From UBA1479 sp002706405 (GTDB taxonomy: Bacteria > Pseudomonadota > Alphaproteobacteria > Rhodospirillales > Casp-alpha2), in contig CAXATO010000018.1 in the NCBI GenBank assembly GCA_963972255.1, positions 3,069 to 67,068 of the forward strand: 64,000 bases of DNA. The letters run 5' to 3'. A program made the translations under genes and the position numbers. Below are positions 52,897 to 62,489 of the stretch, in pieces. Every line of letters starts with the position of its first letter. Position 1 is the first letter of the stretch. The notes beneath the pieces are model-generated. The model did not search any database. It saw only the letters and a list, made by a program, of their open reading frames with translations, and was not told where the DNA came from.

Positions 52897-52997
52897 GGTG
52901 CGAAGTTCCGCTTTGGTTTTCAGACGGGTCGAAGGCGCGAAACATACAGGGCCGGACGAGCAAGTCAAGAGGCACGGCGAAACCGCCGCCTTATGGC

Positions 52998-54617
52998 CTA
53001 TTCCAAAGCCGCCGCGTCGGCCCGGGCGGTCGTCGAGGTATAGGTCAGGGCGCGGGCATAGAGGGCGCGGTCTTCGATGATCCGCCGGGCCACGTCGCGG
53101 TCCTTGGCGTCGTCATGGCGTTCCGGCGGGCAGGTGTCGCGCAGCCGCGTGCGTTCCTCTTCGTCCAGCGGGCCGCCGCGGCGCCAGCGGGCCAGCACGT
53201 CGGCCTGATAGGGCTCGTTGCCGATCCCGGACAGGACCGGGTCCCGGGTCTCGCTGTCCGTGGGAATCTCCGCCGAGGATGAGGTGCACACGATCGGATG
53301 CACGCCCAGGCCGTGAAGGGTGTAGCCCGTGGGTGTGATCAGCTTCGACCAGGTGATGGTCAACTCACCGTCATTGGGCAGGCGGATCACCGTCTGCACG
53401 CTGCCCTTGCCGTAGGACGACGTGCCCACGACCACGGCGCGTCCGCGATCCTGCAGGGCGGCGGCGGTGATTTCCGCCGCCGAGGCCGACTTGCCGTCGA
53501 TCAGGATGACCAGGGGCAGGCCGTTCAGGATGTCGTGACCATCGGCGTTGTAGTGGTGGACGCTGTCCGGATGGCGGCCGCGCGTGGTGATGATATGGCC
53601 CTGAGTCAGGAACAGGTTGGCCAGCTTGACCGATTGGCGCAACAGTCCGCCCGGGTTGCCGCGCAGGTCCATGACCATGCCCTTGAGCGGGACCTTGGCT
53701 TCGGCCTTCGCGGTCAGGATGGCCTTCTTCACGGAATCAGCGGTCTTCTGGTTGAAGCTGGCGACCGCCGCATAGATGATCCCGTCCTTGACCGTATGGC
53801 TCACCGTGACCGGCACGATATGGCGGCGGACCAGGTTCAGGGACCAGCCTTCGGGCCGGCTCTCGCGCTTCAGTCGCAGGCGCACGGACGTGTCGATGGG
53901 GCCGCGCAGAAGCTTCACGATCTGGCGGGCCGGCAGACCCTTGAGCGCCACGCCGTCGGCGGAGACGATGACGTCGCCGACCTTCAGATCCGCCTTCGCC
54001 GCCGGGGTGCCGGGGGTGATGCGATAGACTTCGGTGACGTCGCCCTTCTGCCGGAAGCGCACGCCGATGCCGCCGAACCCGTCGCGCCGGGCGCGGTTGC
54101 GCTGCGCTTCCTCGCGCCCGGAATAGCGGGAATAGATATCCAGTTCCGTCAACATGCCGTCGAACACGGCTTCGTAGATCTTTTCCGGGCTGGCGCGGCG
54201 CATTTCCTCGGACCAGCCGCGTGCGGCCTGGGAGGCCCGCGCCGTCAGTAGGGCCCAGCCATAGGCGTCGCCGTCCTTGGGCAGGGCCTCGCGGGCGATC
54301 TCCTGCCCGTTATCGGTCAGGCGGACCTCTTCCTTGCCGATCTCGATGGCAATGGCCGGGTCGATGGCGCCCAGGCCGCGCAGGCCCTCCGTGCCGATCT
54401 CGCGGATCGGCATGGGCTCCAGATACTTTTCGGCGATGTTTTCGTATCCCGCGGCAATGACCTCGGCCGCGGCGGGCATGGAAAACCCGCTGTCCTTGTC
54501 GGTCGTCGCCTGAGGAGTCGGCGTGCCGGCGCAGGCGACGAGCAGCAGCGCCGCCGAAACGGCGACCAGGCCCCGGTTGAGCCGGATTGCGGGAAAGCGT
54601 GCGCCCATGCGGATCAT
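52998..54617 (-). CDS. S41-family C-terminal processing peptidase, predicted lipoprotein
   Basis: A 539-residue serine protease of the Ctp/Tsp type. A signal with lipobox LLVACAG (Cys near residue 29) suggests a lipoprotein in the periplasm. A PDZ domain lies at about 180-265 (GIGVRFRQKGDVTEVYRI, KVGDVIVSADG). The catalytic Ser is in IDGKSASAAEI and the Lys in SSYGKGSVQTV. Such peptidases trim misfolded or C-terminally tagged envelope proteins. It starts MIRMGARF, so ATG 54617 or 54608. Confidence 0.9.
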   Translation of the reverse strand: MIRMGARFPAIRLNRGLVAVSAALLLVACAGTPTPQATTDKDSGFSMPAAAEVIAAGYENIAEKYLEPMPIREIGTEGLRGLGAIDPAIAIEIGKEEVRLTDNGQEIAREALPKDGDAYGWALLTARASQAARGWSEEMRRASPEKIYEAVFDGMLTELDIYSRYSGREEAQRNRARRDGFGGIGVRFRQKGDVTEVYRITPGTPAAKADLKVGDVIVSADGVALKGLPARQIVKLLRGPIDTSVRLRLKRESRPEGWSLNLVRRHIVPVTVSHTVKDGIIYAAVASFNQKTADSVKKAILTAKAEAKVPLKGMVMDLRGNPGGLLRQSVKLANLFLTQGHIITTRGRHPDSVHHYNADGHDILNGLPLVILIDGKSASAAEITAAALQDRGRAVVVGTSSYGKGSVQTVIRLPNDGELTITWSKLITPTGYTLHGLGVHPIVCTSSSAEIPTDSETRDPVLSGIGNEPYQADVLARWRRGGPLDEEERTRLRDTCPPERHDDAKDRDVARRIIEDRALYARALTYTSTTARADAAALE

Positions 54618-54679
54618 AGTCTGGGATTGTCCGCGATTTTCAGGCCGCCGTCATTATGAAAACTTTCGAAGGGCGGAGA

Positions 54680-56977
54680 TCAGCCCCGCTTGGCTTTGCC
54701 GGACTTCTTGCCGCGGCCCTTCTTGGACTTGTCCTTGCCGCCGCTGCGCCCGCTGCCTTTCCGGCCGCCGCCGGAGGGGCGTCCGCCCGGGGTGAAGCGC
54801 CCGCGGCCACCGCCGTTGTTGGGATCGGCGCCGTCCATCAATTCGAAGATCATGCCGCCGGTCAGCGGCCGGGCTTCGACCAGGCGAACCTCGACGGCCT
54901 CGCCCAGGACGTAGGTCTTGCCGTTGGAGCGCCCGCGCAGGCGATGGTGGGCCTCGTCGTGGATGTAATAATCGTTGGGTAGGGAGCGGATCGGGATCAG
55001 GCCGTCCGCCCCGCTGTCGCTCAGGGTGATGAACAGGCCGAAGCGGGTGACGCCGTTGATGCGGCCAAGAAATGTCGCTCCGACCCGGTCGGCCAGGAAT
55101 TGGGTGGTGAAGCGGTCCACTGCCGCCCGCTCCGCCGCCGCCGCCCGCCGTTCCGTGAACGACAGATGCTGGCCCATTTCGGCGAAGTCTTTGTGATCGG
55201 TCTCCAGGGCACCATCGCCCAATCTGCCGCCGCGGATCAGGGCGCGGTGGACCAGCAAGTCCGAATAGCGCCGGATCGGCGAGGTGAAATGGCAATAGCG
55301 GCGGAGCGCCAGGCCGAAATGGCCGATGTTTTCGGGCGAATACTCGGCCTGCGCCTGCGAGCGCAGGACCAGTTCCTGGACCATGCGTTCGAACGGCCCG
55401 CCCTTGGCTTTCGCCAGGATCTGGTTGAACACCTTGGACTGCATGACCTGGCCCTTGGCGATCTTGAGCCCGATGGTTTCCAGCGCCTCCGACAGACCCG
55501 AGACCTTGGCCGGGCTGGGCTGGTCGTGAATCCGGTACATGCAGGGAAGGCTTTTCTTTTCAAGGGTTTCCGCCGCCGCCACGTTGGCCGTGATCATGAA
55601 TTCTTCGATCAGCCGGTGGCTGTCGAAGCGTTCGCGCATGGCGATCTCGGCGACGGTGCCGCGGTCGTTCAGGATCACCTTGCGTTCCGGCAGGTCCAGG
55701 TTCAGCACGCCGCGGGCCTGTCGGTTGCGGGACAGGGCCTCGTAGGCGCCGTAAAGGGGGGCGATGACGTCCTTGACCAGAACGTCCGTCACATCGTCTG
55801 GGCGGCCGTCCTGGGCCGCCTGGACCTGCTCGTAGGTCAGACGGGCGGCGGACCGCATCATGGCGCGTTCGAAGCGGTGGCGCGTCAGGTTGCCGTCGCC
55901 GTCGATCCATAGGTGGGCGACCAAACAGGGGCGGTCCTCCTTGGGCTTCAGCGAACACCAGCCGTTGGACAACTCCTCCGGCAGCATGGGCACAACGCGG
56001 TCGGGGAAATAGACGCTGTTGCCCCGGTCGTAGGCGCTGCGGTCGAGCGCGTCGCCGGGCCGCACGTACCAGGACACGTCGGCGATGGCGACCATCAGAT
56101 GCCAACCGCCCGGCCGGTCCAGATCCGGTTCCGCGAACACGGCATCGTCGAAATCGCGGGCGTCGGCGCCGTCGATGGTGACCAGCGGCACATCGCGCAG
56201 GTCGACCCGGTCGCCCAGCGGTGCCGGTCCCGCGGCCTTGGCCTGGTCAAGGGCATCGGCGGGAAATTCGCTCGGCAGTTCGTGTTCATGGATGGAAATC
56301 AGGCTGATCGACTTGGGGGCGTCCATGGCGCCCAGGACGTCGGTCACCTTGGCCTTGCGCAGGCCCAGCTCCTTGCCGGGCAGGGCGGCGGCACGCACCA
56401 GGTCGCCCGGCTTGGCGCCGCCGGACTGTCCCGCCGGAACGACATAATCCTGCTTGGCGCGGCGGTCCGTGCTTTCGATGCGGCCCTCACCGCCGACGTC
56501 GCGGTAGACCCCCATGATCGCAGAGGGGGCGGAGGGCAGGCGGCGGATGGAGCGGCCCTGATAGACGCCGCGCCCCGTGCGCTCCAGGCGCGCCAGCACG
56601 CGGTCGCCGGTGCCCAGCGCGGGCTGGCCCTTGCGTTCGGGCGCCATGTAGATGGCCGGCGGCGGGCCGGCGGCGTCTTCATCCCAGTTTTCCGGTCGGG
56701 CCATCAATTCGCCCTCGGCGTCGACCCCGGTGATGTGCAGGACCGTGACCTCGGGCAGGGTGCCCGGCTCGGCGAAACGTTTGCTCCGTCCGCGCTGCAG
56801 GGCGCCGTCGCGTTCCAGGTCCTTCAGGATCTCGCGCAGCATGACCTTGCCTTCGGACCCCATTTTGAAGGCGCGGGCGATCTCACGCTTGCCGACGCGC
56901 TTGGGGCTCGACTGGATGAACTCCAGGATTTCCTCCCGCGTCGGGAAGGGCGGCTTCGATTTCGGAGGTCTGGCCAC
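54680..56977 (-). CDS. rnr: ribonuclease R
   Basis: Processive 3'-to-5' exoribonuclease of 765 residues that degrades structured RNA. It has a cold-shock-like N-terminal part, the RNB catalytic domain with DARDFDDAVFAE and DVSWYVRPG, and an S1 domain near the C-terminus. A very basic Gly/Arg/Lys tail (GRKGSGRSGGKDKSKKGR) is typical of RNase R. The start is GTG (56977). It ends 15 bases after the topA stop and is on the same strand. Confidence 0.95.
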   Translation of the reverse strand: MARPPKSKPPFPTREEILEFIQSSPKRVGKREIARAFKMGSEGKVMLREILKDLERDGALQRGRSKRFAEPGTLPEVTVLHITGVDAEGELMARPENWDEDAAGPPPAIYMAPERKGQPALGTGDRVLARLERTGRGVYQGRSIRRLPSAPSAIMGVYRDVGGEGRIESTDRRAKQDYVVPAGQSGGAKPGDLVRAAALPGKELGLRKAKVTDVLGAMDAPKSISLISIHEHELPSEFPADALDQAKAAGPAPLGDRVDLRDVPLVTIDGADARDFDDAVFAEPDLDRPGGWHLMVAIADVSWYVRPGDALDRSAYDRGNSVYFPDRVVPMLPEELSNGWCSLKPKEDRPCLVAHLWIDGDGNLTRHRFERAMMRSAARLTYEQVQAAQDGRPDDVTDVLVKDVIAPLYGAYEALSRNRQARGVLNLDLPERKVILNDRGTVAEIAMRERFDSHRLIEEFMITANVAAAETLEKKSLPCMYRIHDQPSPAKVSGLSEALETIGLKIAKGQVMQSKVFNQILAKAKGGPFERMVQELVLRSQAQAEYSPENIGHFGLALRRYCHFTSPIRRYSDLLVHRALIRGGRLGDGALETDHKDFAEMGQHLSFTERRAAAAERAAVDRFTTQFLADRVGATFLGRINGVTRFGLFITLSDSGADGLIPIRSLPNDYYIHDEAHHRLRGRSNGKTYVLGEAVEVRLVEARPLTGGMIFELMDGADPNNGGGRGRFTPGGRPSGGGRKGSGRSGGKDKSKKGRGKKSGKAKRG

Positions 56978-56992
56978 GGCGGGCGGCCCGGA

Positions 56993-59656
56993 TCAGGCGT
57001 CGCTGGCGGACGGGGGCGCGTCGCCGTCGGCTGGCGTCTTCTTGGCTGCTTTCTTTTTGGCGGCAGGCTTTTTCTTAGCTGCCTTTTTCTTCGGCGCGGC
57101 CTTCTTGGCGGCGGCCTTCTTCGGCGCCGGGGCCTTCTTGCCGCCCTTGGCGGCGATCAGTTCCAGGGCCTTTTCCAAGGTCAGGGTTTCCTTGTCCATG
57201 TCCTTGGGCAGGGAGGCCATGACCTTGCCGTGCTGCACGAAAGGTCCCCATCGCCCGGCCTTCAGGGTGACGGGCTTCTTGTCTGTCGGGTGCTTGCCCA
57301 GTTCCTTGGGCGGGTCCTTGCGCGGCTTGTCGGCGAACAGCACGACCGCGCGGTTCAGGCCCACGGTCAGCACGTCGTCGTCGCCCTTCAACGACACATA
57401 GGTGCCGCCCATCTTGAGGAACGGGCCGAAGCGGCCGAGCCCGGCGGTGATCATGTCGCCGGTTTCCGGATGCAGGCCGACCTCGCGCGGCAGGGCGAGC
57501 AGACCCAGCGCCATCTCGAGATCGATGGTCGCGGCGCTGACGCCCTTGGGCAGGGAGGCGCGCTTGGGCTTGGGGCCGCCTTCTTCGGCGTCGCCCAACT
57601 GCACATAGGCGCCGTAGGGGCCCTTGCGCACGGTGATGGGCAGGCCCGTCTCGGGATCGTCGCCCAACAGGCGGGGGAAGATTTCCGGCGCCGCTTCGCC
57701 GCCGTCGCCGTTCTCGCCGTTGGGCACGGCCAAGGCCTGGGTGTGCTTGCACTCGGGATAGTTCGAACAGCCGATGAAGGCGCCGAACTTGCCCAGCTTC
57801 AGGCCCATGCGGCCATCGGCACAGACGGGGCATTTGCGCGGGTCGCGGCCGTCTTCGCCCATGGGGAAGAAGTGCGGGCCGAGAAGTTCGTCGAGGGTAT
57901 CCAGGACCTCCCGCACGCGCAGTTCCTTGGTGCCGTCGACGGCCTTGGAGAACGCGTCCCAGAAATCGCGCAGTACCTGTTTCCAGTCGCGCCGCCCGCC
58001 GGAAATATCGTCCAGCCGTTCTTCGAGCTCGGCCGTGAATCCGTATTCCACGTAGCGTTCGAAGAAGCTCGACAGGAAGGCGGTGACCAGGCGGCCACGG
58101 TCCTCGGGCATGAAGCGGCGGCTTTCCAGCTTCACGTAATTGCGGTCCTGCAGGACCGAGATGATCGAGGCATAGGTCGACGGCCGGCCGATGCCAAGTT
58201 CTTCCAGCCGCTTGACCAGGCTGGCTTCCGTGTAGCGCGGCGGCGGCTGGGTGAAGTGCTGGTCGGCGTCCACGTCCTGGCGGGCCAGATGTTGGCCTTT
58301 CTTGACGTCAGGCAGGATGCGCAACTTGTCGTCGTCGTCCCCGTCGGTGGCGGCGTCTTCGTCCTTGCCTTCCTGGTAGACCTTCAGGAAGCCGTCGAAG
58401 GCGATGACCGACCCGGTCGCGCGCAGGGCGCAGGACCCGTCGGCGGCGGCGATATCGACGGCAACCTGGTCGAGGACCGCGTTTTCCATCTGGCAGGCGA
58501 CGGTCCGTTTCCAGATCAGGTCGTAAAGCTTGCGCTGATCGTCGTCCAGGTACTGGGCCACGTCTTCGGGCCGGCGGGCGACATCCGTCGGACGGATCGC
58601 TTCGTGCGCTTCCTGGGCGTTCTTGGCTTTGGACTTATAAATTCGCGCTTCACCCGGCAGATACGGCGCGCCGTAGGAGCTTTTGATCAGGTCGCGGACG
58701 GCATTGACGGCCTCGTTGGCCATGGTCACGCCGTCGGTTCGCATATAGGTGATCAGGCCGACTGTGTCGCCGCCGATGTTGACACCTTCGTACAGGCGCT
58801 GGGCGACCTGCATGGTGCGCTTGGCGCCGAAATAGAGCTTGCGCGCGGCTTCCTGCTGCAGGGTCGAGGTCGTGAACGGCGGGGCCGGATTGCGCCGGGA
58901 CTGCTTGCGCTGAACGTCGGCGACGGAAAAATCACCGGCTTCGACGGCCTTTTTGGCGCGTTCGGCATCGGCCTGCGAGCCCAGGTCCATCTTGCCGAGC
59001 TTCTGGCCGTTCAGATGGGTCAGCTGCGCCGAGATCTTGTGCCCGCCGTCGGCGGCGAAGGTCGCCTTGATGGACCAGAATTCCTGGCGCCGGAAGATTT
59101 CGATTTCGGCTTCGCGTTCGCAGATCAATCGCAAGGCGACGGACTGCACGCGGCCGGCCGACCGCGATCCGGGCAGCTTGCGCCACAACACCGGTGACAG
59201 GGTGAAGCCGACCAGATAGTCGAGCGCACGGCGCGCCAGATAGGCGTCGACCAGTTCGCGGTCCAGGTCGCGTGGGTGGTCGAACGCCGCCTTGACCGCG
59301 TCCTTGGTGATTTCGTTGAACACGACGCGCTTTACGTCGACATTTTTCAGCGCGTTCTTTTTGTTCAGGACCTCCTGGACGTGCCAGGAAATGGCTTCGC
59401 CTTCACGGTCGGGGTCAGTCGCGAGATACAGTTTATCCGCGCCCTTGACGGCATCGGCGATCGCCTTGATGTGCTTTTCGGAACGGGCGTCGATTTCCCA
59501 GTCCATATCGAAGTCGGCGTCCGGGCGCACGGACCCGTCCTTGGACGGCAGGTCGCGGATATGGCCGTAACTGGCCAGCACCGTGTAACCGGGGCCCAGG
59601 TATTTGTTGATCGTTTTCGCCTTGGCCGGGCTTTCAACGACGACGACGTCGGTCAT
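56993..59656 (-). CDS. topA: DNA topoisomerase I
   Basis: Type IA topoisomerase of 887 residues that relaxes negative supercoils. The Toprim domain begins VVVESPAKAKTINKYLG. The active-site Tyr304 is in GLITYMRTDG. A C-terminal zinc-ribbon-like repeat (CPVCADGRMG...CSNYPECKH) is followed by a lysine-rich tail (KKAAAKKAAPKKKAAKKK), which is common in alphaproteobacterial TopA and aids DNA binding. It is upstream of rnr and downstream of dprA on the minus strand (50-base gap), a conserved order. Confidence 0.96.
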   Translation of the reverse strand: MTDVVVVESPAKAKTINKYLGPGYTVLASYGHIRDLPSKDGSVRPDADFDMDWEIDARSEKHIKAIADAVKGADKLYLATDPDREGEAISWHVQEVLNKKNALKNVDVKRVVFNEITKDAVKAAFDHPRDLDRELVDAYLARRALDYLVGFTLSPVLWRKLPGSRSAGRVQSVALRLICEREAEIEIFRRQEFWSIKATFAADGGHKISAQLTHLNGQKLGKMDLGSQADAERAKKAVEAGDFSVADVQRKQSRRNPAPPFTTSTLQQEAARKLYFGAKRTMQVAQRLYEGVNIGGDTVGLITYMRTDGVTMANEAVNAVRDLIKSSYGAPYLPGEARIYKSKAKNAQEAHEAIRPTDVARRPEDVAQYLDDDQRKLYDLIWKRTVACQMENAVLDQVAVDIAAADGSCALRATGSVIAFDGFLKVYQEGKDEDAATDGDDDDKLRILPDVKKGQHLARQDVDADQHFTQPPPRYTEASLVKRLEELGIGRPSTYASIISVLQDRNYVKLESRRFMPEDRGRLVTAFLSSFFERYVEYGFTAELEERLDDISGGRRDWKQVLRDFWDAFSKAVDGTKELRVREVLDTLDELLGPHFFPMGEDGRDPRKCPVCADGRMGLKLGKFGAFIGCSNYPECKHTQALAVPNGENGDGGEAAPEIFPRLLGDDPETGLPITVRKGPYGAYVQLGDAEEGGPKPKRASLPKGVSAATIDLEMALGLLALPREVGLHPETGDMITAGLGRFGPFLKMGGTYVSLKGDDDVLTVGLNRAVVLFADKPRKDPPKELGKHPTDKKPVTLKAGRWGPFVQHGKVMASLPKDMDKETLTLEKALELIAAKGGKKAPAPKKAAAKKAAPKKKAAKKKPAAKKKAAKKTPADGDAPPSASDA

Positions 59657-59706
59657 GCGAGACTTGCCTTTTCTCGGCCGGCCTTCGGGGCCGCTGCCCC
59701 GGCCGG

Positions 59707-60849
59707 CTAGTGGTCCATGAGCAGCGAAACTTTGCTGCCGGGGTGCCTCTCTAACCGTCCTGCCAGTTCAAGTTCAAGCAAAACCGTCGACACCACGGCC
59801 TGGGAGAATTGGCAAACGCGGAGCAGTTCGTCAACAGTCGTCGGTGTCGGGCCCAATGCGGCGATGACCTGATCGCGCGCCGATGGGGCGTCCTCGGTGT
59901 CCGTCAGCTCATTCGTAACATCTTGAATTATAATGGGTAATTCAGGGGTTGGCGGAGGACGCGATTCCGCCAGAACGGCAAAAACGTCGTCTGCGCTTTC
60001 CGTCAGCGTCGCCCCCTCGCGAATCAAATGATTGGTGCCGCGGGCCCTTGGGTCCATCGCAGCACCCGGCACGGCGAACACCTCGCGACCCTGTTCAAGG
60101 GCCAGCCGGGCGGTAATCAGCGATCCGGACCGGGGGCTTGCTTCGACCACCACGACGCCCCGCGCCATGCCGGAAATGATTCGATTGCGGCGCGGGAAAT
60201 GCCGCGCCTGCGGTTGGGTGCCGGGCGGCACTTCGGACAACAGGACCCCCGTTTCGGCGATGCGGTCGTAGAGCGCGCGGTTCTCGGCCGGGTAGACGAC
60301 GTCGACGCCGCCGCCCAACACCGCCGCCGTTCCGGTTGCCAAGGCACCGTCGTGGGCGGCGACGTCGATCCCGCGGGCCAGCCCCGACGCGACCATCAGG
60401 CCGCCCGCACCCAGGTCGGCGGCCAGCTTCTTCGCGAAGCGCCGGCCGTTGACGGAGGCGTTGCGCGCGCCGACGACGCCGATGGTCTTTTTGGCCAGAA
60501 GCTCCCGCCGGCCGCGGGCATAGATGACCGGCGGCGGATCATGGATATGGGCCAGAAGCGGCGGATAGGCGGGCTCCCCCCAGGCCAGGAGCGTGGCGCC
60601 GATGCGTTGTGCGGCCTCCAGTTCGCGGGCGGCCTCTGCCTGTGACGCGATGCGGATGGCTCCGGCGCGCCCGCCCCGGCGGGCAAGCGCGGGCAGGGCG
60701 TCCAGCGCCCGGGTCGCCGTACCGAACCGTTCCAGCAATCGGAAGAACGTGCCCGGGCCGACATTGGCCGACCGGATCAGACGCAGCCAGGCAAGGCGTT
60801 CGCCGTCCGAAAGTGACCGCTGGTGATGTTGTGCCAGTTGGTCGGGCAT
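59707..60849 (-). CDS. dprA: DNA-processing protein DprA
   Basis: Single-stranded-DNA-binding protein of 380 residues that loads RecA during natural transformation. The Rossmann domain has GVVGARNASVNGRRFAKKL and ASGLARGIDVAAHDGAL. The C-terminal winged helix (about 320-375) ends GSKVSLLMDH. Other competence genes (comEC, comF) are not in the window. Its gene lies upstream of topA; the same order occurs in many alphaproteobacteria. The start is ATG 60849. Confidence 0.95.
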   Translation of the reverse strand: MPDQLAQHHQRSLSDGERLAWLRLIRSANVGPGTFFRLLERFGTATRALDALPALARRGGRAGAIRIASQAEAARELEAAQRIGATLLAWGEPAYPPLLAHIHDPPPVIYARGRRELLAKKTIGVVGARNASVNGRRFAKKLAADLGAGGLMVASGLARGIDVAAHDGALATGTAAVLGGGVDVVYPAENRALYDRIAETGVLLSEVPPGTQPQARHFPRRNRIISGMARGVVVVEASPRSGSLITARLALEQGREVFAVPGAAMDPRARGTNHLIREGATLTESADDVFAVLAESRPPPTPELPIIIQDVTNELTDTEDAPSARDQVIAALGPTPTTVDELLRVCQFSQAVVSTVLLELELAGRLERHPGSKVSLLMDH

Positions 60850-60926
60850 GGCTGGGCGCTCCCCAGGGTGAGGTCGGTGAAAAGACTACCCGAGGGAAAT
60901 GTCCTGTAAAAGAGAAAATGAACGCG

Positions 60927-62489
60927 CTATACGCCCGTTTTGGTTGTGCGCCCCAATATCCAGGCTGGCACCAATGCCGTCGAGAAGACGATGGCCGAGA
61001 CGATGAAGGCGTCCTGGAAGCCGAGGGTCGTTGCCTGGGCGTGGATGACCTTGGACAGGAAGTTGAGCGCCCCCGCCGTCTGCTGGGCATCGGGCAGGCC
61101 GCTTTCGCCGAGCACGCGGCCGACCTTTTCGATGAACTCCCGGCTGAGCGGATTGGCCGACGTCTGGGTTGCCGCCATGGCGTCCGCGTGGAAGGCCGTG
61201 CGCTGTTCGATGATGACCACGAACACCAGGGTGCCGAATGCGCCGCCCAATTGGCGGATGAAGTTGTAGGTCGCGGCACCTGCGTTGATCTTGTGCTCGG
61301 GCACGGCGCGGATCGCCGCCGCCCCCATGGCGGGCATGACCAGGCCGATCGCCAGGCGCGACAGCACGGTGAAGAGCGCCATGACGAGGAACGCCGTGTT
61401 GACGTCTGATTTGGCGATGAACCAGGCGGCGATGACGAAGATCAGCACGCCGGCCGAAATCGGATAGCGCGGCGACACGTGGTCATTCAGGCGTCCGGCC
61501 AAGGGGGTGATCATGAACAGGAATATGCCGGCCGGGACCAACACCATGCCCGCTGCCGTGGCGGTGAAGCCCTGGACCTGTTGGGTGAACACAGGGATGG
61601 CGTAGTTGGTGGCGAAGTTGCCGGCGCCGAACAGGAAGGCAATGACCATGGCGGACGCGAAGGCCGGGTTTTTGAACAGGCTGACGTCCAGCATCGGGTT
61701 TTTCGAATGCGTCTGATGCCACAGAAAAGTGATCCCCACCGCCGTCCCGCCGATCAGGAGAGCCAGGGTCTCGTTGGAGTGCCAGCCCCAGCGCTGGCCG
61801 TTGGCAAGGCCGCTCATGACGGTGAAGCAGGCGGTGACGACAAGCGCCAGGCCGGTCCAGTCAAAGGGCGGTTTTGGGCCTTTTTTCCGTTCCTGCGGCA
61901 TGAAGCTGAGCCCCAGCAGAAAGGCGAGGAAGGCGAGGGGCATGGGCACGATGAAAATATGCCGCCAGGTCAGGGCGTCCAGGATCGCGCCGCCGACCAC
62001 GGGCCCGAAACTGGGGGCCAGGGTCACGCCGACCGAATACATGCTGACGGCGAACCCGCGCTTTTCAAAGGGGAATACGGAGATGATGGTCGAGAGCACC
62101 AGGGGCTGAACGATGCCGGCGGAAATCCCCTGCATGACCCGGCCGACGATCAGGGTGCCCATGTTGGGCGCCATGGTGCAAACGACGGCGCCGGCGGCGA
62201 ACAGCACCAAGGTCATGGTATAGGCGTTGCGCTGCCCCAGATGGGCAACGACCCACACACTCATGAGCTGGCTCGCCACCATGGTCGTGATGAAGGCCGT
62301 GGATGCCCATTGCGCGACCGTCTGATCGATCCCGTAGGCCCCCATGATCGAGGGCACGGCGACGTTGACGACCGTCGCCGACAGAATCATCGAAACTGCT
62401 CCGAGCAGGCCCGATAAGGTTACCGACCAGCGGCGGAATTCGCTGATGGAATGGGGGTCGATGGGCGAGACGGCGGGGTTACTGGTCAA
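60927..62489 (-). CDS. emrB: MFS drug efflux transporter, DHA2/EmrB type
   Basis: A 520-residue inner-membrane antiporter predicted to have 14 helices, of the DHA2 family (EmrB, drug:H+ export). It has the motif-A-like AHLGQRNAYT segment and the GRVMQGISAGIVQPLV motif. The C-terminal loop (about 420-460) has ESGLPDAQQTAGAL. It starts at TTG 62489, 11 bases inside the end of the adaptor gene, so the two are translated together. Together they would form the inner-membrane half of an EmrAB-TolC pump. Confidence 0.9.
   Translation of the reverse strand: MTSNPAVSPIDPHSISEFRRWSVTLSGLLGAVSMILSATVVNVAVPSIMGAYGIDQTVAQWASTAFITTMVASQLMSVWVVAHLGQRNAYTMTLVLFAAGAVVCTMAPNMGTLIVGRVMQGISAGIVQPLVLSTIISVFPFEKRGFAVSMYSVGVTLAPSFGPVVGGAILDALTWRHIFIVPMPLAFLAFLLGLSFMPQERKKGPKPPFDWTGLALVVTACFTVMSGLANGQRWGWHSNETLALLIGGTAVGITFLWHQTHSKNPMLDVSLFKNPAFASAMVIAFLFGAGNFATNYAIPVFTQQVQGFTATAAGMVLVPAGIFLFMITPLAGRLNDHVSPRYPISAGVLIFVIAAWFIAKSDVNTAFLVMALFTVLSRLAIGLVMPAMGAAAIRAVPEHKINAGAATYNFIRQLGGAFGTLVFVVIIEQRTAFHADAMAATQTSANPLSREFIEKVGRVLGESGLPDAQQTAGALNFLSKVIHAQATTLGFQDAFIVSAIVFSTALVPAWILGRTTKTGV

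Noticed and set aside
55913..59197. Very long plus-strand open frame (1094 codons)
   Set aside because: It lies opposite RNase R and topoisomerase I, both of which are clearly coding; the composition is that of a GC-rich shadow.
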